DNA from: Paenibacillus sp. FSL H8-0537
GTDB taxonomy: Bacteria > Bacillota > Bacilli > Paenibacillales > Paenibacillaceae
Direction: 5' to 3'
DNA: 64,000 nt
Assembly: GCF_038051995.1 (NCBI RefSeq)
Contig: NZ_CP150290.1
Coordinates: 2,346,001-2,410,000 of the forward strand
Under the pieces are notes generated by a model, which was not told the DNA's origin, made no database searches, and saw nothing but the letters and a program-made list of their open reading frames with translations. A program made the position numbers and the translations under genes. Shown in pieces: positions 51,772 to 60,682 of this stretch; the stretch's first letter is position 1; every line of letters begins with the position of its first letter.

Positions 51772-54468
51772 ATGAGTGTCAAGCTAAAATGGCTCGGTAA
51801 ACAGGCGGCTGCGCCTGTCGGTTTAACATGGGGTGTTCCTTGGAAGGAAGGCGAACTGCTTCGCGGCGATTCGCTTGTTCTGTATAGCGAGGCTGCAGGT
51901 ATGGAAAATGTGGCAAGCGCTTCTGCGCTGCGGGTGCAAAGCTGGCCTACCGCTTTTTGGCCGGATGGCAGCATCAAATGGTCCGCCCATGCGGCGGTTG
52001 GCTCCAGCGATTCTGGCAGCTTTCAGCTGGAATTGGCAAAGCAGGCAGCGGCATCGGTGCAAGAGCTTGATGCGGCAGCGGAAGGCGAGCAGCCGATCCT
52101 AAAAGTAGTGACAACCGATGAGTCGATCATCGTAGATACAGGAGTTATCGTTTGTACGTTTCCGCGAAGCGGCAGGGGCGTAATTCGCAGCATTAAGCGC
52201 GGGGAGCAGGAGCTGTGCAGCGGTGGCGATTTGGTGTGCTTGAAGGAAAGCCGCAATCAGCTGCATGGCGCTTTGACGCTGCAGGAGGAGCCGTTTCACG
52301 GCTTTGTTCATACGGCGGTTGTCGAGCAGGACGGACCGGTCAGGTCGGTTATTAAACTGACGGGCAAGCATCGCGCGAGCTACAATTTGAGCCAAAGTGC
52401 TGACCCGAATAAGCCCAATCAGCAAAACGTAGTCAGGGTCAGCCCAAGCCGTGAATGGATACCGTTCACGCTGCGCTTTTATTTGTATGCAGGGCTGGAC
52501 GCGATTCGCCTCGTTCATACGTTTTTTTATGACGGCAATCCACATGCGGATTACATAAAGGGGCTGGGACTGTCGCTCGCTGTACCGATGCGTGGTCCGC
52601 TTTACAATCGGCATGTCCGGCTGGCGGGCAATGATGGCGGTTTTTTGCGGGAATCGCCGAAGTCGCTGCATACGCGGCGGACGAAAGGGAAGTACCGCGA
52701 GCTGTTTGAACGGCAGGCGGCGGGGGAAGCCGTTGCTTTTGATGCGGAAGAGGATGCTTATTTTCTAGGACTGCTGGAAAATTCGGCGGTCTGGGATGAT
52801 TTCAAGCTGGTGCAGCATTCAGCGGATCACTATGTGGTGATGAAGCGCACGAAGGCAGAGTGCTGCTGGTTGAAAGCGGGAGAGGGAAGCCGTGCGGAAG
52901 GGCTTGCCTACATCGGAAGCGAGGGCGGCGGCCTAGCTGCAGGTATGCGGAATTTTTGGAAAAAGCATCCTGCCTCGCTGGAGCTTCGCCATACGGCTGC
53001 GTCATCGGCCGAGCTGAATGTATGGTTCTGGTCGCCTGATGCGCCGGCGATGGATTTGCGGCATTATGACACACAAACGTACGTGGAGTCGGCTTATGAG
53101 GGCTCAGAGGAGCTTCGGGCTACGCCATACGGCATTGCCAATACGAATGAGCTGACGCTTTGGTGCACGGCGGCTACGCCGGATGAAGAGGGACTGGCGC
53201 ATAGGCTGGCCGAAAATCAGTCGCCTGCCCAGCTTGTGTGCGAGCCGGAGTATTTGCACGAGGCACGCGCCTTCGGCATTTGGAGCCTGCCGGATCGCAG
53301 CACCGCTGCAAAGGCACAACTGGAGGAGCGGCTGGACGGCATTGTTGCTTTTTATCAGGCTGAAGTGGAGCAGCGCCGTTGGTACGGCTTTTGGGATTTT
53401 GGCGATTTTATGCACAGCTATGATCCGGTCCGTCACGTGTGGAACTACGATCTTGGCGGCTGTGCATGGCAAAATTCAGAGCTGGTGCCGAATATGTGGC
53501 TGTGGCTCATGTTCATGCGCAGCGGGCGCGAGGATGTTTTTCGTTTGGCTGAGGCGATGACGCGGCATACGAGCGAGGTGGATGTATACCATTTTGGCGA
53601 ATATGCCGGGCTTGGCTCGCGGCATAACGTGGTCCATTGGGGCTGCGGCTGCAAGGAGGCGCGCATTGCGATGGCGGGGCTGCACCGCTATTACTATTAT
53701 TTGACCGCCGATGAGCGCATTGGCGATATGCTTGATGAGGTGAAGGACGCCGATTACAGCACGGTGGTGCTGGACCCGATGCGCGCTTATTTTCCGAAGG
53801 ACGAGCATAGGACTCATATTCGCGTCGGGCCGGATTGGGCCGCGTTCAGCTCAAACTGGATGACGCGCTGGGAGCGCTTCGAGGATACGGTATACCGGGA
53901 TAAAATAGTAACCGGCATTAACAGCATCAAGCAGGCGAAATACCGGCTCATCTCCGGGCCGACGTATGGCTATGACCCAGCGACTAATGTGCTTACGCCG
54001 TTTGGCGAAGACAACTATGGCCGCCATTTGGCCATATGCATGGGTGCGCCACAGGTGTGGTTTGAGCTGGCGATGATGCTGAAGGACCCGGAATGGGAAG
54101 ATATGATGGGCGAGTTAGGCGTTTATTACAACTGGACGCAGGAGCAAAAGGATGAGCTGACAGGCGGAGAAATAAGCGACAGCCGCTTTGAGCATCCGGT
54201 TCTTAGCATTGCCATTACCGCCTATGGCGCTTTCCGCCGCCAAGATGCCGCAACCGCGGCGTTTGCCTGGCAGACGCTGCTGGGCAATGCTTTTGCCCGC
54301 ACGGATTTGCTGGGAGAGGCCGTTCTTGTCCAAAACATCCGCAGCATGATGGAAATCGACTGGATTAATACGAATGAGGCGGCCCAGTGGTCGCTGAATA
54401 CGATCATTAGCCTAGAGCTGATTCCAGAGGCGCTGCCTGCTATGGAGAAGGAGCTGAGCAGGCGATGA
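51772..54468 (+). CDS. YetA / exo-rhamnogalacturonan lyase (PcRGLX)-like protein
   Basis: Relative of B. subtilis YetA, whose gene also follows lplABCD, and of fungal exo-rhamnogalacturonan lyases (PL26). The N-terminal beta-rich (RIFT-barrel-like) region has PVGLTWGVPWKEGEL and the conserved LRVQSWPTAFWPDGSIKWSAH (split here: LRVQSWPTAFWPDGS and IKWSAH, about 49-69); an (alpha/alpha)-type catalytic region follows with WYGFWDFGDFMHSYDP, RHNVVHWGCGCKEARIAMAG and YRLISGPTYGYDPATN. 898 residues, no signal peptide, so it acts in the cytoplasm. ATG 51772 has AAGAGGTG six bases upstream. It overlaps the DUF1961 gene by 4 bases. Activity is inferred from the family. Confidence 0.82.
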   Translation: MSVKLKWLGKQAAAPVGLTWGVPWKEGELLRGDSLVLYSEAAGMENVASASALRVQSWPTAFWPDGSIKWSAHAAVGSSDSGSFQLELAKQAAASVQELDAAAEGEQPILKVVTTDESIIVDTGVIVCTFPRSGRGVIRSIKRGEQELCSGGDLVCLKESRNQLHGALTLQEEPFHGFVHTAVVEQDGPVRSVIKLTGKHRASYNLSQSADPNKPNQQNVVRVSPSREWIPFTLRFYLYAGLDAIRLVHTFFYDGNPHADYIKGLGLSLAVPMRGPLYNRHVRLAGNDGGFLRESPKSLHTRRTKGKYRELFERQAAGEAVAFDAEEDAYFLGLLENSAVWDDFKLVQHSADHYVVMKRTKAECCWLKAGEGSRAEGLAYIGSEGGGLAAGMRNFWKKHPASLELRHTAASSAELNVWFWSPDAPAMDLRHYDTQTYVESAYEGSEELRATPYGIANTNELTLWCTAATPDEEGLAHRLAENQSPAQLVCEPEYLHEARAFGIWSLPDRSTAAKAQLEERLDGIVAFYQAEVEQRRWYGFWDFGDFMHSYDPVRHVWNYDLGGCAWQNSELVPNMWLWLMFMRSGREDVFRLAEAMTRHTSEVDVYHFGEYAGLGSRHNVVHWGCGCKEARIAMAGLHRYYYYLTADERIGDMLDEVKDADYSTVVLDPMRAYFPKDEHRTHIRVGPDWAAFSSNWMTRWERFEDTVYRDKIVTGINSIKQAKYRLISGPTYGYDPATNVLTPFGEDNYGRHLAICMGAPQVWFELAMMLKDPEWEDMMGELGVYYNWTQEQKDELTGGEISDSRFEHPVLSIAITAYGAFRRQDAATAAFAWQTLLGNAFARTDLLGEAVLVQNIRSMMEIDWINTNEAAQWSLNTIISLELIPEALPAMEKELSRR

Positions 54469-55139
54469 TTCCAGCGAGCTGGAAGCTGATATATGACAAT
54501 CCGCTGCGCACCGCGGAGGATATGAGCGGTTTCCGCGCGGAGGGGGATGCGCTCCTTTCCTTTCCGCAGCAGCGGCTGCGTCTAGCCAGTGCCCGGGATG
54601 AGGCAGAAGGCCAGCAGGCAAACTTTGTATTGTGGTGCCCGCATCATTTTCCAGCTGATGTGGCCATCGCTTGGGATTTTCGCCCGATAGCGGAGCCGGG
54701 TCTGGCGATATTGTTTTTTGCGGCGGAGGGGGGCAGCGGGGAGGATTTGTTCGATTGTGCGCTTGCTGCGCGAAACGGCCCCTATGAGCAATATCATCAC
54801 GGCGATATAAATGCGCTGCACTTGGCTTATTTTCGCAGACGCTGGCCGGAGGAACGGCAGTTCCATACTTGCAATTTGCGCAAAAGCTACGGTTTTCATC
54901 TCGTGGCGCAAGGTGCCGATCCGCTGCCGGGGACGGCTGACTGCGCTGAAAGCTATCGCATGCTGCTTGTGAAGCGGGGTGGCAGCATTTATTTTTCCAT
55001 TAATGAGCTGCCTATTCTGGAATGGAAGGATGACGGCGAAGCTTATGGCCCGCTGCTCGGGGCTGGCAAAATCGGATTTCGGCAAATGGCGCCGCTCGTT
55101 GCGGAATACGCCAATTTAAAAGTATATGGGGAGGAATAA
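54465..55139 (+). CDS. DUF1961 (YesU-like) protein
   Basis: 224-residue concanavalin-like beta-sandwich of the DUF1961 family; B. subtilis YesU lies in the rhamnogalacturonan cluster. Hallmarks: FVLWCPHHFPADVAIAWDF, YHHGDINALHLAYFRRRW and NLRKSYGFHLVAQGADPLP. No signal peptide. The ATGA overlap with the upstream gene and the two-base gap to the deacetylase gene show a translationally coupled unit. It might bind or isomerise/hydrolyse unsaturated or acetylated oligosaccharides; no activity is established. Confidence 0.85.
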   Translation: MIPASWKLIYDNPLRTAEDMSGFRAEGDALLSFPQQRLRLASARDEAEGQQANFVLWCPHHFPADVAIAWDFRPIAEPGLAILFFAAEGGSGEDLFDCALAARNGPYEQYHHGDINALHLAYFRRRWPEERQFHTCNLRKSYGFHLVAQGADPLPGTADCAESYRMLLVKRGGSIYFSINELPILEWKDDGEAYGPLLGAGKIGFRQMAPLVAEYANLKVYGEE

Positions 55140-55141
55140 CG

Positions 55142-55957
55142 ATGACGTCTATCCTGCTTTGTTTTCCACAGGGCAAGCATAAAGCATTGACAATGAGCTA
55201 TGACGATGGCGTGAACGCTGATAAGCGCCTCGTAAATATTTTTAACCAGCATGGTATTAAAGGCACTTTCCATATTAATGGCGGGCTGTTCGGCACGGGG
55301 CGCAGGCTGACGGAGCAGGAGGCGGTGAAGCTTTACGACGGCCATGAGGTTTCCGCTCATACGTTAACCCATCCGACGATTGCCCGGTGCCCGGCTGAGC
55401 AGATTGTGCATGAGGTGATGGAGGATCGCAAACGGCTGGAGCATTTGTTCGGGTATGCCGTTAGAGGGATGTCTTATCCGAATGGTTCGTTCAGTCCAGC
55501 GATTAAGACGATGCTGCCCTCACTCGGCATTGAATATGCGCGGGTTGTACAGACGACAGGAGACTTTGGCCTGCCAGATGATTGGCATGAATGGAAGGCG
55601 ACCTGCCACCATAATGATCATCTGATGGAACATGCGCAGACGTTTGCGGAACTGCACAAAACGCAATATTTGTATCTCATGTACGTATGGGGTCACAGCT
55701 ACGAGTTTGATGACCAAGGCAATTGGGAGCTGATGGAGCAGTTTTGCGAATATATCGGGGGCCGGGAAGATATTTGGTATGCAACGAATAAGGAGATTGT
55801 CGATTATATAAAAGCGTATGAGCGTCTGCAATTTTCAGCTGGTTTAACGTTTGTGGAAAATCCGAGTGCGCAAAGCATCTGGCTTAGCGTCGACGGTGTA
55901 AAGCTCGAGGTTGCAGGCGGCAGCCGCGTATCCCTTATAGGAAGCAAGGAGGAATAA
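55142..55957 (+). CDS. CE4/NodB-type polysaccharide deacetylase without signal peptide
   Basis: Carbohydrate esterase 4 fold. Motif 1 is MSYDDG (D21, D22), motif 2 HTLTHP (H73, H77), motif 3 near SYPNGSFSPA, and a late WGHSYEF holds the conserved tryptophan/histidine region. The N-terminus is hydrophilic after five residues and gives no signal peptide or membrane anchor, unlike the usual secreted peptidoglycan deacetylases. 271 residues. Two-base spacing to both neighbours. A role in removing acetyl groups from imported rhamnogalacturonan oligosaccharides is an inference from context. Confidence 0.85.
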   Translation: MTSILLCFPQGKHKALTMSYDDGVNADKRLVNIFNQHGIKGTFHINGGLFGTGRRLTEQEAVKLYDGHEVSAHTLTHPTIARCPAEQIVHEVMEDRKRLEHLFGYAVRGMSYPNGSFSPAIKTMLPSLGIEYARVVQTTGDFGLPDDWHEWKATCHHNDHLMEHAQTFAELHKTQYLYLMYVWGHSYEFDDQGNWELMEQFCEYIGGREDIWYATNKEIVDYIKAYERLQFSAGLTFVENPSAQSIWLSVDGVKLEVAGGSRVSLIGSKEE

Positions 55958-55959
55958 CG

Positions 55960-57237
55960 ATGGTGTCAGAAACGGAATCGGTATATGCGCTTGGAAGCAT
56001 CGACATTTCAGAGGCAGGGCCGCGGTGCAAAATGCTGATCGGCGATTTGGATGGGGATGGCCGTATGGAGCTGCTGCTCGTGCAGCCGGATAATCGGCAG
56101 GATGTTCGCTATATTCCCCATCAGGTGCAGTGCCTGACCGCCTATGATTTGCAGGGCAAGCTGCTCTGGCAGCATGGCAAACCAGATCCAGAGGCAGGCA
56201 AACAAGGCTCGGATTATCCCGCGCAAATTTATGATTTGGATGGGGATGGCAGGCTGGAGGTGCTATGCATTATGCAGGACCGATTTTTGCTGCTCGATGG
56301 CGCGACTGGGACGGTTAAGGAAAGCTATGAACTGCCTGATCCACATGCCCATGACTGCATCATCATTGCGAACTTATCAGGCGGCGAGCACGCATCCGAC
56401 ATTATTTTGAAAGACCGCTATCATAAGCTGTGGGCGCTTAATCGGCATTTTGAGCTGTTGTGGACGCATGAGGGCAACCCGGGGCATTATCCATGGGTGT
56501 ACGATTTGGACGGTGACGGCAAGGATGAGGTAATGGCAGGCTATGATTTGCTGGATGCTGCGGGCAAGCTTCGCTGGAGCTGCGCGGATCTGGACGATCA
56601 TGCCGACTGCATCTGGGTCGGCGATGTGAATGGCGACGGTGAGCCGGAGCTCGTCATTGGCGGCAGCGTTACGGTTATGTATAGCCGCAGTGGCGAGGAG
56701 CTATGGCGTTATGAAGGCTCCATTGAATCGCAGCATATCGCACTGGGGCGTTTTCGCAGCGATTCGCCAGGTCTGCAAGTGGCCGGCCTCGACCGGCTTG
56801 TGCGCGAGGATGACGGCAAGGGGCTTAAAGGGAAAGACGCGCTGTTCTTGCTTGATGCCAAAGGACAAGAGCTGTGGAAGGAGGATCGCAGTACGGCTGG
56901 CTGGCTGACGATCATTGAGACAGTGAGCGGCTGGAGCGAGCAAGCGCCGGACTATATTCTTGGCTACCGCCGTGGGGGCGGTGTATTCCCTGCCCTATAT
57001 GACGGTTATGGAGCTGTCGTTGCAGAGTTTCCTATGGAAGGCTACGCGGTGCACGCGGATTTGCTAGGAAGCGGGACGGAGCAGGTTATTATTTATAACG
57101 ATGAGCTGGCGACGATCTATGCAAGCAAGCCGAAGGAGCTTGAGCCGGCACCGAGACAAGGCGGAGCGCTTGCACAGCCTAAACGACTGTACAGCTCGAC
57201 GCTGTATCCCGGAGGAGAGGCTGCTATTCAATCCTAA
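55960..57237 (+). CDS. FG-GAP beta-propeller protein, PL11-like, cytoplasmic
   Basis: 425 residues, no signal peptide. Four calcium-binding-type loops are visible: DLDGDGRME (29-37), DLDGDGRLE (92-100), DLDGDGKDE (182-190) and DVNGDGEPE (222-230). The order YDLDGDGKDEVMAGYDLLDA, then GKLRWS, then HADCIWVGDVNGDG recalls the propeller of PL11 rhamnogalacturonan lyases (YesW/YesX), but the protein is shorter and lacks their secretion signal and N-terminal module. It may be a divergent lyase, a binding protein, or a propeller with another activity. Last gene of the tightly coupled locus-2 unit. Confidence 0.7.
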   Translation: MVSETESVYALGSIDISEAGPRCKMLIGDLDGDGRMELLLVQPDNRQDVRYIPHQVQCLTAYDLQGKLLWQHGKPDPEAGKQGSDYPAQIYDLDGDGRLEVLCIMQDRFLLLDGATGTVKESYELPDPHAHDCIIIANLSGGEHASDIILKDRYHKLWALNRHFELLWTHEGNPGHYPWVYDLDGDGKDEVMAGYDLLDAAGKLRWSCADLDDHADCIWVGDVNGDGEPELVIGGSVTVMYSRSGEELWRYEGSIESQHIALGRFRSDSPGLQVAGLDRLVREDDGKGLKGKDALFLLDAKGQELWKEDRSTAGWLTIIETVSGWSEQAPDYILGYRRGGGVFPALYDGYGAVVAEFPMEGYAVHADLLGSGTEQVIIYNDELATIYASKPKELEPAPRQGGALAQPKRLYSSTLYPGGEAAIQS

Positions 57238-57252
57238 CCATTATCCATTTTT

Positions 57253-57295
57253 ATTGGTTATCTAGCACCGCATAGTGCTGTGCTAGATAACCAAT
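57253..57295. other. Perfect 16-bp hairpin between convergent genes
   Basis: ATTGGTTATCTAGCAC (57253-57268) and GTGCTAGATAACCAAT (57280-57295) pair fully around an 11-base loop. There is no T run on either strand, so it is not a classic terminator; it may still end transcription or protect RNA 3' ends. Confidence 0.7.
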
Positions 57296-57319
57296 GATTT
57301 CGTAAAGGTTGTCCATTCT

Positions 57320-57916
57320 TTAATCTTTTAATCCTTTTCCGTTCAGAATGTGCTGCATATATTTTTCAACCCGTGACTGCCGTGTTTTGGATTGCTTGGG
57401 CTCAGAAAAATAAAAAAGGTACGCTCTTTGCCGTCCGGGCGTCAATGCTTCAAAAGCCGTCTTCAAAGCAGGGATATCATCGAGTTTATTTTGAAGTTCT
57501 TCAGGAATGGTGTATTCTGTATGCTTTTTAAACGCCACGTCCAGACCGGATTTTTCAACTTCAATAGCTTCATAAATATAGGCTTTTAAAATGGTTTCCA
57601 TTTCAATGATTTGTTGAGCATTGGTGAACCGAATTTGGCGAGCCGCCTGTACATTTTCCGTCTGTTGAATGAGTATGCCGTGGGTATCCTGCAGCAAGGC
57701 TCCTTTGTGAAACAGAAGCGCACAATATTCTTTAAAACCATGTATTAAAACGATGTTTTTATGATCAAGCGTGTAACAAGGATGCATCCACTTATAATCC
57801 TCGGTAAGCTCACAGTCAAGAACGATCGTTCGCAGCTTCTCGTATTCTTCCTTCCACTTTTTAGCTTTGCTTAAAAATGCATCAACCTTGGGATCCAGTT
57901 TGCTTTCTGTCATCAA
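57320..57916 (-). CDS. YdeI/DUF1801-family protein
   Basis: 198 residues joining a DUF1801 domain (N-terminal; ILDCELTEDYKWMHPCYTL-like segment, here starting VLDCELTEDYKW) with the YdeI/OmpD-associated C-terminal region (IPEELQNKLDD, FEALTPGRQRAYLFYF, KQSKTRQSRVEKYM). Single cytoplasmic protein, function unknown; relatives occur in many bacteria and have been linked to stress and iron handling without proof. The gene is AT-rich compared with neighbours. AAAAGGGTG upstream of the start. Confidence 0.85.
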   Translation of the reverse strand: MMTESKLDPKVDAFLSKAKKWKEEYEKLRTIVLDCELTEDYKWMHPCYTLDHKNIVLIHGFKEYCALLFHKGALLQDTHGILIQQTENVQAARQIRFTNAQQIIEMETILKAYIYEAIEVEKSGLDVAFKKHTEYTIPEELQNKLDDIPALKTAFEALTPGRQRAYLFYFSEPKQSKTRQSRVEKYMQHILNGKGLKD

Positions 57917-58010
57917 GTAACACCCTTTTCATTGCTTATTTCGTAAATATATCACATAGGCTCAATTGTAATGATTTTTTATGGATTGTACAGTTTGCAT
58001 TTTTGCACAT

Positions 58011-58052
58011 AAAAAGACGCAGTATCAAAAAGTAACTTTTCGATACTGCGCC
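58011..58052 (-). terminator. Terminator of the diguanylate cyclase gene
   Basis: On the minus strand GCGCAGTATCGAAAAG pairs with CTTTTTGATACTGCGT (few mismatches, loop of three) followed by CTTTTT. Confidence 0.85.
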
Positions 58053-58096
58053 GTTATTAATTGCCGTTATTGCCGTTATGATCAGCAGGCTAGCTG

Positions 58097-59266
58097 CTAA
58101 AGCGATTGCTTCATGGCCGCAGAGGTAGGGGCGATCGTTACGCGGTTTTTGCCGCTTTTTTTGGACGTATACATCGCTTCATCGGCAGCTTTCACCAGCT
58201 CCTGAATTTCTGCGTGCTTCTTCGCGATGCATACGCCGACGCTGATCGTGACAATCGTCTCCAGCTCTACGCGCTTGCGGATCGATTCAGCGACCCGCTC
58301 CGGCTTCACTTTGTCAAGAGTAATGCAGGCGAGCAGCTCTTCACCGCCATATCTTCCGGCCGTTCCAATTTCCACCGATTCCTCTTTCAAAATTTCCGAA
58401 ACCTGCTTCAGCACCATATCGGCCTTATGATGGCCCTGCGTATCATTAAGCTGCTTGAAGTTGTCAATGTCGCAGAAAATAACGGCCACGCCTTTGCCGC
58501 GCTTCATTAGCTGGGCTGCCTTCATATTGAAAGTACGGCGATTATACAGCCCCGTCAAACCATCGGTAATGGACGATTGATAGGTTGCAATAAGGCGCTC
58601 AATCACCCAATCAAACAATAGCAGAAACAGCTGGACAAAATAGACGACCGACAGCAAGTAGGTGAAAATCTGCATTCCTGGCATCGTGCCGTGAAATGCG
58701 TAGGCATCCGCCAAATGAGCGAGCTCGTAGACGAAATAGGTGACGAGGCTGGCAAAATATTTCGTGTTCATATCGATACCCTTCGTATCGAGCAAAATCA
58801 GAAAGGTGACGATCAAGGCATAAAAATCAAGCCCAATAAAGTTGCCTGCCCTGCCTGCACCAGTTTCTGTACCAGCGAAGGACATATACGTAATATGCAG
58901 CCCGGCGATTACAAAAGTCAGCACGAGCATCACGACAAAAGGCGTTACTTTCAAGCGGGTTCCCCGATGAGTATATAATTTCATGAAAACAAGGTTTATA
59001 ATGATAAAAGAAACGATTTGCAAGGTTGTCGCTAGCAGATGAATCCACGGCGGAATAGCGGTGCCAGCATAAGCAAGCATAGCCAGCAGCGCCTGTTGAA
59101 TCATAAAGAAGGGCAGCGTTGCATTGAGCAGTCCATAAGTTCGATTGTTCTTGTAGCTGGCGCTAAGGCGCACAGACATGAATAACATAAGAATAAGGAT
59201 GAGAATAACGCATGAAGATGCGAGCAGTTGACCGCTCGGCCCTGCTAACCAAGAAAGGATTGTCAT
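58097..59266 (-). CDS. Membrane diguanylate cyclase
   Basis: Makes cyclic di-GMP from two GTP, a motility/biofilm switch signal. About seven N-terminal membrane helices (residues 1-220) form an unnamed sensor; then a GGDEF domain: SSITDGLTGLYNRRTF, IFCDIDNFKQLNDTQGHHKAD and the active-site GRYGGEELLACI, i.e. GGEEL. No RxxD inhibitory site is evident upstream of it. 389 residues. Start ATG 59266 with a modest GGTGG site. Stands alone with its own terminator. Confidence 0.9.
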   Translation of the reverse strand: MTILSWLAGPSGQLLASSCVILILILMLFMSVRLSASYKNNRTYGLLNATLPFFMIQQALLAMLAYAGTAIPPWIHLLATTLQIVSFIIINLVFMKLYTHRGTRLKVTPFVVMLVLTFVIAGLHITYMSFAGTETGAGRAGNFIGLDFYALIVTFLILLDTKGIDMNTKYFASLVTYFVYELAHLADAYAFHGTMPGMQIFTYLLSVVYFVQLFLLLFDWVIERLIATYQSSITDGLTGLYNRRTFNMKAAQLMKRGKGVAVIFCDIDNFKQLNDTQGHHKADMVLKQVSEILKEESVEIGTAGRYGGEELLACITLDKVKPERVAESIRKRVELETIVTISVGVCIAKKHAEIQELVKAADEAMYTSKKSGKNRVTIAPTSAAMKQSL

Positions 59267-59492
59267 TGTAAGACCACCATATGCTCAAAATATAAAAAAT
59301 AAAAAACAATTGCGCTTGTCAACATTCGTCTTCTTTACAGAAACATATGTTCTACTATATCATGTTTGATGGCAGATGAACAACGCCAATATAAGTAGTA
59401 TCGGCATAATTGCCCAAAATGTGTAATCCGTTGTATTCAACCGAATACGGGTAATAGAGGCTTTGAGTGCAAATTTGGAGGAGATTTAAGTT

Positions 59493-60626
59493 ATGAACAT
59501 CTTACAGGCTTTATTTTTCCCGCCGGAGCAGCCGGGTGGCGTTTCTTCCATGATTCCCTATATTCAGGATCGCTTTCAGCAGATGGGATGGGAGATGGAG
59601 CTATTCTCAATTCCGAAGCGAGTAAGAGGAAAAGGGCAGGAGGAAGTGGTATTCGAAACATTCGATTACCATGCTTTTGAGGGAGATCCGCTTGTCGATA
59701 AATATATTCAAACGTACCGCGATTACGTCTGGTGGACGAAGCTTAGGCTGAAGAAGAGCTATGATATTATTCACGCGCATCATCCGATTGCGGCGCTGGT
59801 TATGAAGCAGCTGTATCCAGACACGCCCGTCATGATGACGATTCACTCCAGCTACGAGCGCGAGCTGATTTTGAATGGCAAAATTGAAGAAAATAGCAAG
59901 GTGCATCAATTTTTGACCGCTATTTATGGCGAGCTGGAAGCTCGTGTTGATAAACTGCTGACGGTGTCGGAATCATTCCGCACCTATATTTCTCCTTATA
60001 TAAAAGATGCAGCGGCAATTAAGGTTATTCCAAACGGATTTGATGAGAAGCGCTTTAAGCCGATTGCCCATGAGAATGAAGTTCCCCAGCTCATTACCGT
60101 ATGCCGCCTTGTGCCGGCTAAAGGCATTGACATTCTTCTTCATGGCTGTGCGGAGCTGAAGCGCAGAGGACATCCATTCGTGCTGCATATTATCGGAGAT
60201 GGGCCAATCCGTCCGGAGCTGGAGCAGCTCGCGGTCGAGCTGGATTTATATGACGATATTATTTTTTACGGTTATATGCTGCATCCCGAGGAATTTATGC
60301 CGTTTTTTGATATTTTCGTGCTGCCTTCGCGGGCGGAGGCGTTCGGTTCCGTATTTGCCGAGGCAGCGCTCTGCTGGCTTGCCCTTGTCGGAACGAATGT
60401 AGGGGGCATTTCGGAGCAAATTGACGATGGGGTCAATGGGCTGCTTGTACCGCCAGAGGACCCGATTGCACTTGCTGAGGCGCTGGAGAAGCTGGTCACG
60501 GATTCCTCGTATCGTTACAATTTGGCGCGTTCAGGCTGGGATAAAGCAAAGCAGGTTTATTCGCTGACACGGGTTATTGCGCAGTTGAAAAAAGTATACG
60601 TCAATACGCTGCGTCAAGCGGAATGA
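59493..60626 (+). CDS. GT4-family glycosyltransferase
   Basis: GT-B fold retaining glycosyltransferase, cytoplasmic or peripheral at the membrane. N-terminal FPPEQPGGVSSMIPYIQDRF is the acceptor-side glycine-rich loop; ITVCRLVPAKGIDILLHG and PSRAEAFGSVFAEAAL hold the donor-site residues, with the EX7E motif of family 4 in EAFGSVFAEA. 377 residues. GGAGGAG ten bases before the ATG. Makes a cell-surface glycan or glycolipid; the sugar and the acceptor are unknown. No other polysaccharide genes adjoin. Confidence 0.9.
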   Translation: MNILQALFFPPEQPGGVSSMIPYIQDRFQQMGWEMELFSIPKRVRGKGQEEVVFETFDYHAFEGDPLVDKYIQTYRDYVWWTKLRLKKSYDIIHAHHPIAALVMKQLYPDTPVMMTIHSSYERELILNGKIEENSKVHQFLTAIYGELEARVDKLLTVSESFRTYISPYIKDAAAIKVIPNGFDEKRFKPIAHENEVPQLITVCRLVPAKGIDILLHGCAELKRRGHPFVLHIIGDGPIRPELEQLAVELDLYDDIIFYGYMLHPEEFMPFFDIFVLPSRAEAFGSVFAEAALCWLALVGTNVGGISEQIDDGVNGLLVPPEDPIALAEALEKLVTDSSYRYNLARSGWDKAKQVYSLTRVIAQLKKVYVNTLRQAE

Positions 60627-60682
60627 TCTAACGCTGCACTATCGAATGGGGCTGGAACAGAAGGCGAAGGGCAGAAGCTGTC

